A stretch of 9,553 nucleotides of DNA from Caryophanales bacterium UBA4951 (GTDB lineage: Bacteria > Bacillota_I > Bacilli_A > RFN20 > CAG-826), in contig DHAP01000018.1 of NCBI GenBank assembly GCA_002397465.1, positions 33,474 to 43,026 on the forward strand, written 5' to 3'. Below the pieces are notes generated by a model, which worked only from the letters and a program-made list of their open reading frames with translations, was not told the origin of the DNA and searched no databases. The position numbers were made by a program, and so were the translations under genes. Positions 1 through 6,829 of the stretch are shown piece by piece (the stretch's first letter is position 1; every line of letters starts with the position of its first letter).

Positions 1-981
1 GGCCATTTGCTCGGGGCCAAGGTTGGCAAATACACAGTGGTCAAATCCATTTGCCTTGGCGTGGGCTTCAAACGCACCAAAGACGGCAAAAAGAAGATGA
101 CCTTCTCCAATTTCGACGGGTTGACCGGAGAGACGATCGTCATTCCTAATGACATCAAGAAGAGCAATCCTCGTCATATGATCTACTTCCCTCTGTTGTT
201 CCTTCTTATCGAGGTCATCGGACTCGTGGCTGGCATGATCGCCTTCAAGACTTTGGCGGCCTCTGAGCAATCCTATTGGTGGTGGTATTCATTCTTGGTC
301 ATCATCCTCGCGATGGCGGGCATGATTTATCTCTACGATATCTTCCCGTTCCCTCTTGATTCCAAGAACGATGGATATCTGCTTCCAATCCTTACCAACG
401 ACACCAACAAGGAAGCCTATAACCAGATGCTTCAATCCGAATACAACCTCTCGATGGGCCTTCCAGAGGAAAACACCCCAGTCTATGACTCCGTCACCGA
501 CTTCACGGTCAAGATCAACAACGTCACCCTCTTCAAGAAGTTGCAGGCCAAGGACTACGATGGTGCCTTAGACATCATCGAAAAGACCATCGCCTCAAAG
601 AAGAATGTCTCCAGCGGCGTCTATAACGAAGCCATGGCCCAGAAATGCGCCATCTATCTCTTAAAGAAACCCTTAGGAGAGGCTAAGCAGTACTACATCG
701 ATATGCCGCTGGACGATAAGAAGTACATCGCCTCTTTGTCCACTTCCGCCTCAGTCAGGGCTTATCTATTGATCTCGGGGCTTGTCGAGGAGTCTTATAG
801 TGAGAGCGAAGAAGCCCTCAACAAAGCCGACCAGGCCCTTCGTCACTCCGGGGATAAGAGGCCTATTGAGACGGCCTTACTAAAAGATGCGCTTGATAAG
901 GTGGCCGAAGCCCATAAAGACTGGGATTTCACCTCTTACGCGCCTCTATTTGAAAGCGAAGACAAGAAAGAGACCAAATAG
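1..981 (+). CDS. M50 (site-2-protease-like) membrane metallopeptidase, C-terminal part, 5' end outside window
   Basis: The reading frame is open from base 1, so the true start lies upstream; 326 codons are visible. The first residues, Gly-His-Leu-Leu-Gly-Ala, fit the end of an HExGH zinc motif (HELGHLLGA type), with His2 as the second zinc ligand. Two strongly hydrophobic segments follow, at about 61-83 and 92-114, then a proline-rich stretch and Asn123-Asp124-Gly125-Tyr126. This matches the conserved NDG/LDG element that supplies the third zinc ligand in M50 peptidases, so Asp124 is the candidate. From about 175 the protein is soluble, helical and TPR-like, probably a cytosolic regulatory or docking domain. 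Family knowledge: M50 enzymes cut membrane-embedded substrates such as anti-sigma factors. The substrate here is unknown. The assignment is inferred from motif order because the HExG half is off-window. The alternative is a general two-helix membrane protein with a TPR domain. A terminator follows directly. Confidence 0.66.
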   Translation, partial: GHLLGAKVGKYTVVKSICLGVGFKRTKDGKKKMTFSNFDGLTGETIVIPNDIKKSNPRHMIYFPLLFLLIEVIGLVAGMIAFKTLAASEQSYWWWYSFLVIILAMAGMIYLYDIFPFPLDSKNDGYLLPILTNDTNKEAYNQMLQSEYNLSMGLPEENTPVYDSVTDFTVKINNVTLFKKLQAKDYDGALDIIEKTIASKKNVSSGVYNEAMAQKCAIYLLKKPLGEAKQYYIDMPLDDKKYIASLSTSASVRAYLLISGLVEESYSESEEALNKADQALRHSGDKRPIETALLKDALDKVAEAHKDWDFTSYAPLFESEDKKETK

Positions 982-994
982 TCGAACGAACAAC

Positions 995-1022
995 AAAACG
1001 CGCTGTATGGCGCGTTTTTTGT
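995..1022. terminator. Bidirectional rho-independent terminator
   Basis: A perfect 9-bp inverted repeat (AAAACGCGC, 995-1003, and GCGCGTTTT, 1010-1018) encloses a 6-base loop. The rightward strand ends in six T residues (1015-1020). The complementary strand also reads into a T-rich tract. It lies 13 bases after the stop of the peptidase gene and 22 bases beyond the stop of the leftward lipoprotein gene, so it can serve both convergent genes. Confidence 0.88.
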
Positions 1023-1044
1023 ATGTTGGTGAAGAAGAAGGCAA

Positions 1045-3555
1045 TTACGCTACTTTAACTAGTTTGGTCGTGGCTGTGGAATCGTCGATGCAATAGGTAT
1101 GGCTATCACCGATTAAGCTGACCTTGTAATAGTTTGTGAAATAGACCCTTCCTTTAACTACCGACAGGTTGTCGCAGAGATAATAAGTAGTCACGGATCC
1201 TTCAGTCTTTGAATAATCGTACAACTTGGCTTTCTCTGTGCCGTCTACTTTGATTTTATAGAATCCAGAGTCCGAGATGCTCGTTCCAACCAAAGAACAG
1301 TAATAAATATAGCCATCGTTTATCGTAAAGCAGATAGGATGGGTGGCTTTGTCTGTGTTCGGAATGGTCGCGCCCTTGGTGTTGTTGTTGGCATCGAGAT
1401 TCATGATTCTCATCTCGTTGGTGACCATCCCAGTGCAGTAGGCGTAATAAATCTTGCCATCGTAAATCTGGAAGCTTTGGATGTTCGAGTCTTTGCCTAC
1501 CTGGGTTCCGTTCATCTTGTTTGATGAAGCGTTGATGTCCGCGGTGTTGATGGTGTAAAGCTTCTCACCGTCAATGAAGTAGATTTTGTCTTTGTAGTAA
1601 GCCAGATTAGACGTGCCTTTATCATAGAACTCGACCGGATTGGCGCCGTCTAGATCCATTCTGACAAGGCTTGTGGCCGCCATCGCGGCGTTGTGCTTGA
1701 TTCCATATAGATAAGTTCCATCGGAGACGACGTCGCTTATATCATCCTTGGACAAGAGTTTTGGCGTGCTTCCTAAGACGGTGTCGACAACATAGAGATT
1801 GTTGTTGACCCCCAAGGTGACCGTATTGAAATAGAGGTTGTCGCCATAGATTGAGAAGTTGACGACCTTGCTGCTGGTCAATTTGGTCTTCATTTTGGTT
1901 ACCGTATTGTATCTAAATAGGGTTTTCCCAGCGTAAATATCCAAATAATATAGGTCATTTCCGTGTTGCAAGGTCCCACCGCCGGTTGAAAGAGGAACTT
2001 CCTCAGGTGGCACAAAACCATCAAGAAGGTTCGTGTCGCTTCCTGCCGAGAAGGAGAACTGATGCAAGGAATAGTCATCGACTTTTTGGTAGAAGATGTA
2101 GTCTCCTGACACGGCGTTCGCGGACATGCCTGCAGTTAATGTGTTTCCATATACTTGATCATCCGGGCCTTCGGATATGACTGCATCGCCTCCGGTGGCG
2201 CCCGATCCGTCTATCGGTGCCTGATAAATGCCTGTGCCATAGATGTTGGTCGTAAGTTTATCGACCAATGAATAATAGAGATAGTTGCCACGGACGCTAA
2301 GGTACTTGCCGGCATCGATGGACAGTTTGATGAAAGTAAGTCTGTCGCCATCGAGCTTTGCCCTCTCGACGTAGTGGCCTAATATGCTGTCGATGTTGTT
2401 GTAATAGAGGGAACCGCCATACTTTATCAAGCTTTCGACTTTGAATGGTTTATCATCCTTCAAAAACGTGCCATAACTGCCGCTGGCAACATTCAAATAC
2501 GAGAGCTGCTTATCAGCGTTAACAAAATAGAGGACGTTATTTGTGACCTCGGTCATCTCTTTGGCCTTGCCATCGTAGATCTTGGTGATGACTGGCTCGT
2601 CTTTGTCTATGAAGTCGACGCTGAAGATGCCTTTCTCGCCGAGCAGTGAAGACACGGAGTAATAAAGCATCGTCCCATCGAAACATATCTTGTTGGCAGC
2701 CCCGCATGAACATATATAAGAGGCTGTCGTTGCCCCTTTGGCGACGTATTTGATGCTGGAGGCAAAAGAGGACGAGCTTAGATAATAGACGCCGGTAGAT
2801 GAGGCGGCAAAGCTCGTTGGGTGGTCGTAAGCGATTCTGGTTAATGTCTTCGTTTCGCTGTCACGGACATATAGATATCCATTATCGAGAGCGTTGGCGA
2901 AATATAGATCTCCAGTTGAGTCCATATACATCGGATTGTTACGTTCAACCGCGGTTATCACCAGTTTTGCGTTCAGAGTTATGGGCGCGTAGTTCTTGTT
3001 AGTTATTTTGGCTGTAACATTGTATTTTCCAACATCCGTGGCGGAGTTTGTCACGCCATCGACATCGCTTGTATAAACGACGGAGGAGCCTTCTGGCAAA
3101 ACCCCCACAACCTCAATTGAATGAGAGAATGAATCATATTCCTCAGTCACGTCGGGGAAACTAACTCCATCGAATTCACGTGGAGTGATTGTAAGCGTCG
3201 CTTTCAGGGTTTTGGTCACGTACCCATCTTTGGATACGGTAACGCTAACTTCATAGGTTCCAGCGTCGGTTTTGTTGTTGTTTTGGTAGACGATGGACGA
3301 TCCTTCTGGAGCACCCGTAAGCGCTAATGATTTAGCCTTTCCGTCATATGTGTATGTGGCGTTATTGAATTCAAGTCCCGTAAACTCTAGTAGTTCAACG
3401 GAAGACGTCGGCTCATCCGGACTTGATGGCACCTCTATTGAAGAGTCGTCCTTCGAAGTGTTTCCTTCCGATGAGTTCGGCTTTGATGATGGTTCTCCGC
3501 AAGACGACAGCAAAAGAGCACAGCATAAGGCAAGAAGAGCCCGCGAGCATTTCAT
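1045..3555 (-). CDS. Secreted lipoprotein with two MBG-type Ig-like domains and a DUF5050-like beta-propeller
   Basis: An 836-residue surface lipoprotein. The N-terminus has a short basic head, a Leu/Ala/Cys-rich hydrophobic core and a lipobox L16-S17-S18-C19, so Cys19 should be lipidated and anchor the protein to the outer face of the membrane. Residues 20-53 are a Ser/Pro/Asp/Glu-rich spacer. Two related domains follow, at about 57-124 and 127-202. Each has a Tyr-Asp start, a Pro-Glu-Gly-Ser-Ser-(I/V)-Val-Tyr strand and a (Ala/Val)-Gly-x-Tyr strand, as in MBG/YDG bacterial Ig-like domains. From about 208 to the end there are repeated aromatic strands (LYY, IYF, YLY) alternating with (L/V)DG turns, typical of DUF5050-like or other 6-8-bladed propellers. 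Such proteins usually bind ligands or partners at the cell surface; no catalytic motif is visible. The ATG start is supported by AGGGGG (3566-3571), 10 bases upstream. The gene is monocistronic, between two terminators. Confidence 0.85.
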   Translation of the reverse strand: MKCSRALLALCCALLLSSCGEPSSKPNSSEGNTSKDDSSIEVPSSPDEPTSSVELLEFTGLEFNNATYTYDGKAKSLALTGAPEGSSIVYQNNNKTDAGTYEVSVTVSKDGYVTKTLKATLTITPREFDGVSFPDVTEEYDSFSHSIEVVGVLPEGSSVVYTSDVDGVTNSATDVGKYNVTAKITNKNYAPITLNAKLVITAVERNNPMYMDSTGDLYFANALDNGYLYVRDSETKTLTRIAYDHPTSFAASSTGVYYLSSSSFASSIKYVAKGATTASYICSCGAANKICFDGTMLYYSVSSLLGEKGIFSVDFIDKDEPVITKIYDGKAKEMTEVTNNVLYFVNADKQLSYLNVASGSYGTFLKDDKPFKVESLIKYGGSLYYNNIDSILGHYVERAKLDGDRLTFIKLSIDAGKYLSVRGNYLYYSLVDKLTTNIYGTGIYQAPIDGSGATGGDAVISEGPDDQVYGNTLTAGMSANAVSGDYIFYQKVDDYSLHQFSFSAGSDTNLLDGFVPPEEVPLSTGGGTLQHGNDLYYLDIYAGKTLFRYNTVTKMKTKLTSSKVVNFSIYGDNLYFNTVTLGVNNNLYVVDTVLGSTPKLLSKDDISDVVSDGTYLYGIKHNAAMAATSLVRMDLDGANPVEFYDKGTSNLAYYKDKIYFIDGEKLYTINTADINASSNKMNGTQVGKDSNIQSFQIYDGKIYYAYCTGMVTNEMRIMNLDANNNTKGATIPNTDKATHPICFTINDGYIYYCSLVGTSISDSGFYKIKVDGTEKAKLYDYSKTEGSVTTYYLCDNLSVVKGRVYFTNYYKVSLIGDSHTYCIDDSTATTKLVKVA

Positions 3556-3581
3556 ATGGCAATAGCCCCCTATTTAAGAAA

Positions 3582-3587
3582 AGTATA
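3582..3587 (-). promoter_or_regulatory. Possible -10 element for the lipoprotein gene
   Basis: On the leftward strand this reads TATACT, one mismatch from the TATAAT consensus. It lies upstream of the AGGGGG ribosome binding site and would give a leader of roughly 20 bases. No convincing -35 lies 16-18 bases further up, so the promoter is either weak or activator-dependent. The secreted-protein gene upstream uses the same -10 hexamer. Confidence 0.4.
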
Positions 3588-3642
3588 TCAATAGGATGAG
3601 ACACAATAAAAACGTTATTTCATCTACTGATTAGTGAACAAA

Positions 3643-3671
3643 GAAAAAAAGGCCCAAATCATCGGGCCTTT
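3643..3671 (-). terminator. Rho-independent terminator of the secreted-protein gene
   Basis: On the leftward strand, AAAGGCCC (3671-3664) and GGGCCTTT (3655-3648) form a perfect 8-bp stem around an 8-base loop. A T run follows (complement of the A run at 3643-3650). It lies 20 bases past the stop codon of the secreted-protein gene, which separates that gene from the lipoprotein gene. Confidence 0.88.
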
Positions 3672-3690
3672 CCTCGTATTTTAATGTTGT

Positions 3691-4320
3691 TTAGCAAGCC
3701 CAGTTGATGGTGACAGAGATGCCCAAAGTAGTGCCAACTGGCACGTCGATGGCAAACTTGACGCCTTGGATATTCTTCGATCCATCGCTATCAACGATGA
3801 AGCTGGTTCCATAAGTAAATCCAGAAGTATCAAAACTTGAAAATGGAATGCTGTCGTACGCCTCGAATGTTGAATAACCGGTAGTGGATGTGTAAAGAGT
3901 AATAGCGTTCTCAGCTCCTGCGGTGCATACATGGTCGATTTGAATATTTCTTATGCCGTTCATGAAGAAGGCGCAGGTGAGGGACTGAGAACTTTCTGAA
4001 CCCGCGGTCACAGAGAGCCAGCAACCCTCATAATCTCCCGTGAGCGCTCCTGACCCATAGCCAGTACCGCCGGCATTATTTTTAATATTGTATGAATAGT
4101 AATACTTTTCTCCCGTATTAGACCCCGAGTACTGAGAATTAATATTAACCGTACCAGCTAGGGCCGAAACGCCGTTGGACGAAGAAGAGAAAAATGCCCC
4201 ATAGGTAGTTTTGGACGCTGCGTCGATCTCAGTCGTAAGTGATGAGATGGCGGTGATTCCAGCTACGGCCATAGCCGCTATCACAGCGCCACACATCACA
4301 ATTTTTTTGTTAGTTCTCAT
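3691..4320 (-). CDS. Small secreted protein of unknown function with four cysteines
   Basis: A 209-residue protein that I do not recognise. The N-terminus is a classical signal peptide: basic head M-R-T-N-K-K, hydrophobic core about 7-27, and an Ala-Ala site near residues 34-35 for signal peptidase I. The mature part is rich in Ser, Gly, Thr and Tyr, with alternating polar and hydrophobic stretches suggesting an all-beta fold. It has four cysteines (100, 116, 132 and the very last residue, 209), an even number that would allow two disulfides. There is no LPxTG signal, second membrane segment or lipobox. ATG at 4320 is chosen over an in-frame upstream ATG at 4368 because GAGGTG lies five bases before it and the signal peptide then starts correctly; the predicted promoter also overlaps the longer version. 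The gene has its own promoter, direct-repeat operator candidate and terminator, suggesting an abundant, regulated exported product. Confidence 0.82.
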   Translation of the reverse strand: MRTNKKIVMCGAVIAAMAVAGITAISSLTTEIDAASKTTYGAFFSSSSNGVSALAGTVNINSQYSGSNTGEKYYYSYNIKNNAGGTGYGSGALTGDYEGCWLSVTAGSESSQSLTCAFFMNGIRNIQIDHVCTAGAENAITLYTSTTGYSTFEAYDSIPFSSFDTSGFTYGTSFIVDSDGSKNIQGVKFAIDVPVGTTLGISVTINWAC

Positions 4321-4346
4321 ATGAACACCTCTAAAGTTCGTCTTTG

Positions 4347-4374
4347 AGTATATTCTCCATGGAATCAATTACAA
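4347..4374 (-). promoter_or_regulatory. Predicted sigma-A-type promoter of the secreted-protein gene
   Basis: On the leftward strand a -35 TTGTAA (4374-4369, 4 of 6 to consensus) and a -10 TATACT (4352-4347, 5 of 6) are separated by 16 bases. Transcription would begin near 4340, giving a leader of about 20 bases that carries the GAGGTG ribosome binding site. The -35 lies between two copies of a direct repeat, which suggests regulation at this promoter. Confidence 0.58.
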
Positions 4375-4402
4375 TCAATCTTAATAATCATTAAAAATCA
4401 TT
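4363..4402. repeat. Four phased 7-bp direct repeats (AATCAWT), candidate operator
   Basis: AATCAAT occurs at 4363-4369 and 4373-4379, and AATCATT at 4386-4392 and 4396-4402. Within each pair the copies start 10 bp apart; the pairs are 13 bp apart. All four are in the same orientation and lie over and upstream of the predicted -35. A looser copy, AATCTAT, lies at 4413-4419. Seven-bp direct repeats on about one helical turn resemble sites of OmpR/PhoB-type response regulators, but no regulator is identified. The region is AT-rich, and AATCAAT also occurs singly elsewhere (5171-5177 and 8310-8316), so chance contributes. Confidence 0.45.
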
Positions 4403-4571
4403 TGGAAACATGAATCTATTTACACTATATGATAAGAAATCACTATTGTTCTTTATTCATCGAAGAAAAAACAGTCTCAATATTTTAAAAATGCATTTTT
4501 TATAAAAATTTAGTTTGGAAAAACAAAAATCTTTGGTCTTGGTGCTAAACTGCGGCGCTCAACCCCTTTAT
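4403..4571. other. AT-rich intergenic stretch with no gene seen
   Basis: Very AT-rich DNA between the end of the AbiEi-like gene and the promoter region of the secreted-protein gene. It contains a perfect 14-bp palindrome (AAAAATGCATTTTT, 4487-4500) without a GC stem. No clear hairpin-plus-U-tract terminator was found after the AbiEi-like gene, although the leftward strand becomes T-rich after about 4530. No open frame with a ribosome binding site is seen, and nothing resembles a nucleotidyltransferase toxin. Confidence 0.5.
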
Positions 4572-5186
4572 TTAGTGCTTCCAGAGGGATCTATAGAGGT
4601 CACTAGAAAGCAACTTGCTGGTCATTTTCGAAGGAAAATAAGGCGTCAATTTAATAACGTCATTAGCGGATAAATGGTTGGCTCTGATGTAATTTGAGAG
4701 GATAGGGAAGTTGGTTTGGATGTCTTCATAAGAAGCGGTGGCGAGGTAAGTTAAGAAGCCGTTTATCTCAACATTGGATTTTTCAATTGTAAAGTAAGGT
4801 TTCCTTAAAGAAATCTTCTTCTTAAAACGATAGATGTCTCTTTTTCCGCTGCTCATCTTATTGCTCATTATGCATATATGATCGGACTCTAAAGGGCGCT
4901 GTCCAAGGATAGACTTTATATAGAGAGGACCCATATAGAAGCCGAAGACATTATCACCGGATCCGATATAAGATTTCTCAATCAAATCAATTGAAGAGGG
5001 AAGGGACTTATCGCTTCCTGGGATGTAATAGAGACCCCTAGAGACCTTCTTCAGGGCTCCCTTTTTATAAAGTCGGGAAAGCTCCATTTTAATCGCGTCA
5101 TCGCTCATCTGTTTGATTTTGATTTCAGATGGCGAAAATGGCGTGTTTTCAGTGAAGTTATCTTTAATGTAATCAATTAAAAGCAT
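4572..5186 (-). CDS. AbiEi-like (DUF6088-type) winged-helix antitoxin-family protein, no toxin partner
   Basis: A 204-residue soluble protein. Residues 1-57 look like the winged helix-turn-helix of AbiEi/DUF6088 proteins: an opening I-x-x-Y-I helix, a S/T-rich turn, then ELSRLYKKGALKKVSRGLYYIP (positions 35-56), matching the family pattern of a recognition helix followed by a basic K-x-x-R-G-x-Y-Y wing. The remainder (about 65-204) would be the C-terminal AbiEi domain, which in characterised type IV systems helps neutralise the AbiEii nucleotidyltransferase toxin; the N-terminal part represses the operon. Neither flank encodes an AbiEii-like partner. ATG at 5186 is preferred because the family start fits there; an in-frame ATG at 5276 would add 30 residues unlike the family. 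No Shine-Dalgarno precedes 5186. By eye the gene is about 42% GC, lower than tldDE. It may be a solitary regulator or a leftover antitoxin. Confidence 0.62.
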   Translation of the reverse strand: MLLIDYIKDNFTENTPFSPSEIKIKQMSDDAIKMELSRLYKKGALKKVSRGLYYIPGSDKSLPSSIDLIEKSYIGSGDNVFGFYMGPLYIKSILGQRPLESDHICIMSNKMSSGKRDIYRFKKKISLRKPYFTIEKSNVEINGFLTYLATASYEDIQTNFPILSNYIRANHLSANDVIKLTPYFPSKMTSKLLSSDLYRSLWKH

Positions 5187-5382
5187 AGATATTACATAAA
5201 TAATATACACCCTATTTAAAAGGTATGAAAGTAACACAATATCTTTTGATAAATCGCCATTAAGGATGCATGGCAAATGACGAAAACGGCAAAGAAGGCC
5301 AACTACCTAGTCTTTTTAGGAAAACTGCCAAAATACAAGCTATAAACATTTGGTCCTTGCCAAAAGAATCTAATTTACAAGT

Positions 5383-5398
5383 TACCTAAATACCTAAA
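5383..5398. repeat. Tandem 8-bp direct repeat TACCTAAA x2
   Basis: TACCTAAA occurs twice back to back (5383-5390 and 5391-5398), and its core TACCTA recurs at 5304-5309. On the leftward strand these read TTTAGGTA. They lie upstream of the AbiEi-like gene, whose family members usually repress their own promoter. They could be operator half-sites, or chance in AT-rich DNA. Confidence 0.35.
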
Positions 5399-5461
5399 AG
5401 AAAGGGTAATAAAATAACAATCTATATCGATTAACTTTAAGTTGTCATAATCAAAAAGAAA

Positions 5462-5491
5462 CAAAAAAAGACAGGAAATTCCTGTCTTTTT
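5462..5491 (-). terminator. Rho-independent terminator of the tldD-tldE operon
   Basis: On the leftward strand, AAAAAGACAGG (5491-5481) pairs perfectly with CCTGTCTTTTT (5475-5465) around a 5-base loop. The T run continues to 5463. It lies 18 bases beyond the tldE stop codon and closes the tldDE transcription unit. Confidence 0.9.
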
Positions 5492-5509
5492 AACGTCAAC
5501 TAAGGAAGC

Positions 5510-6829
5510 TTATTTTCCGCCAATCGACATCGCTTTGATATAAACGTCTGGGCAAGTGATTGAAGAGACGGTTGTCAGCTCGTTGCTATCCAGCGCCTTA
5601 ACGTCCTTCATCATCTTTAAAAGGCTTCCAGATAAGGTAATGAGACTAAGCGGTTCAGCAATCTTTCCATCTCTGATCATGAATCCTTCAGCTTGGCAAG
5701 AGAAGTTGCCAGAGTTGGCGTTCATGCCAGTTCCTAGACCAGCGATCTCGGTGATGTAGACTCCTTCTTTGATTGGGGAAATCATCTCGTCAAAAGACTG
5801 TTTTCCTTTCTTTACAAAGATGTTGGAATAGCCGATTCCGATTTTGTCGCCTTCCCACTGTCCATTGCCAGTGCTTTCGACTCCGTCCTTCTTCGCGGCC
5901 TCTCTGTTATAGAGGTAAGTCTCGAGGACGCCACGCTTCAAGATGTCCTTGTTTTGGGCAGCCACTCCTTCGTCATCGAAATAGCTGAAGAAGATGTTTT
6001 TGGTCAATGGCTTTTCTGCTATCGAGACTTTGCTTGAAGCGATCTTCTGATGGAGTTTTCCTCCCAAAAAGCTCGATTTCTTTTGGACGTCTTCTGCCGA
6101 TGCGGCTGAGACATAATATTCGATTAAATCTGAGAAAACGTCATTTGAAATGACTGTTGGATATGATCCAGAGGTGCACTGAACTCCCCCAAATTTGGAG
6201 GTTGCACGGGTAGCAGCCCGCTTAACGAAGGCTTTTACGTCAAGTTTTGAGATGTCATCTCCAGAGGCGATATCAAAGCCGGTCTTTTTCTCTCCGCCCT
6301 TTTCCGCCATCACCGAAGCATAGACAACGAAGTAATTCCCTTTCTGCTTGAGGTTGACGCCTCTGGAGTTATGGAACTCGGAGACTGACTCGCTGTCGCT
6401 ATAGTGAACGCCTTCGACCTCATTGATGCCTGGCTCGGCGGCGATGCCATCCTCGATCTCATGGAGAAGAGCGATCTTCTTCTCGACTGGGGTATTGGCC
6501 AAAGCCACTGAATAGACATTCTTCTTGTGGTACTTCTCTGATCCGGCGAATAATTCCGCCTTCTCGCTCTTCTCGTTGATGGAAGCGCTGCTGATGATGC
6601 CTTCGATCAAATACTCGAAGGTGTCGCTTCCGATCTTCTCGCTGCGGCAGCTTCCGAATTTGCCGTTGTAGATGCCACAGGCGATGACACTCTGAGAGCT
6701 GCTGACTTTATACGAGTCTATTTCCTTATGGAACAAGCCAATCGAAAGGTTGTTGCTCTTGGATATCTGAATCTGGCTCTCAGACAAACCTTTTGCCTTG
6801 GCCAAATCAAAAAACTTTTGGAAGTTCAT
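5510..6829 (-). CDS. tldE: TldE/PmbA, subunit of the TldD/TldE metalloprotease
   Basis: At 439 residues it has the usual length for TldE (PmbA). TldE is the non-catalytic partner of TldD; together they form a cytosolic zinc protease that degrades unfolded peptides and, in bacteria with peptide natural products, trims leader peptides such as that of microcin B17. Family hallmarks are visible: an N-terminal domain, a central S-G-x-Y-P-T-V-I strand (220-227), a D-D-E-G-V-A-A-Q loop (285-292) with the following L-K-R-G-V-L-E-T-Y-L-Y-N strand (298-309), a GLGTGMNANSGNFSCQAEGF segment (364-383), an I-R-D-G-K turn (385-389) and the terminal M-S-I-G-G-K. There is no HExxxH motif, as expected. The ATG overlaps the tldD stop by 4 bases (ATGA), and AGGAGG (6839-6844) lies 9 bases upstream inside tldD, so the two are translationally coupled. 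A terminator follows. Confidence 0.95.
   Translation of the reverse strand: MNFQKFFDLAKAKGLSESQIQISKSNNLSIGLFHKEIDSYKVSSSQSVIACGIYNGKFGSCRSEKIGSDTFEYLIEGIISSASINEKSEKAELFAGSEKYHKKNVYSVALANTPVEKKIALLHEIEDGIAAEPGINEVEGVHYSDSESVSEFHNSRGVNLKQKGNYFVVYASVMAEKGGEKKTGFDIASGDDISKLDVKAFVKRAATRATSKFGGVQCTSGSYPTVISNDVFSDLIEYYVSAASAEDVQKKSSFLGGKLHQKIASSKVSIAEKPLTKNIFFSYFDDEGVAAQNKDILKRGVLETYLYNREAAKKDGVESTGNGQWEGDKIGIGYSNIFVKKGKQSFDEMISPIKEGVYITEIAGLGTGMNANSGNFSCQAEGFMIRDGKIAEPLSLITLSGSLLKMMKDVKALDSNELTTVSSITCPDVYIKAMSIGGK

Larger units (their letters stand above)
5187..5509. other. AT-rich intergenic region upstream of the AbiEi-like gene
   Basis: About 320 bases with no supported gene. On the leftward strand a -10-like TATTAT (complement of 5200-5205) ends 13 bases before the ATG at 5186, without a good -35 partner. 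Further up are two adjacent TACCTAAA repeats (5383-5398), a related TACCTA (5304-5309) and a small hairpin (TTTGG/CCAAA, 5349-5364). The tldE terminator occupies the far end. An upstream in-frame extension of the AbiEi-like gene (to 5276) lies here but looks non-coding. Confidence 0.5.

Noticed and set aside
3691..4320. Lipobox in the secreted protein (V-M-C-G at residues 8-11)
   Set aside because: The cysteine is at residue 10, before the hydrophobic core rather than after it, so it cannot be a lipoprotein cleavage site.
4321..4368. Longer version of the secreted protein starting at 4368
   Set aside because: The extra 16 residues would precede the signal peptide and overlap the predicted promoter, and there is no RBS, whereas 4320 has GAGGTG at five bases.
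4487..4500. Perfect palindrome AAAAATGCATTTTT as terminator or operator
   Set aside because: The stem is nearly all A-T and sits in very AT-rich DNA where such palindromes arise easily. It lacks the GC-rich core of a terminator and is not repeated.
6826..6828. UGA read as tryptophan (Mycoplasma code)
   Set aside because: UGA ends tldD exactly where the family ends and where tldE begins, and tryptophans throughout are UGG.
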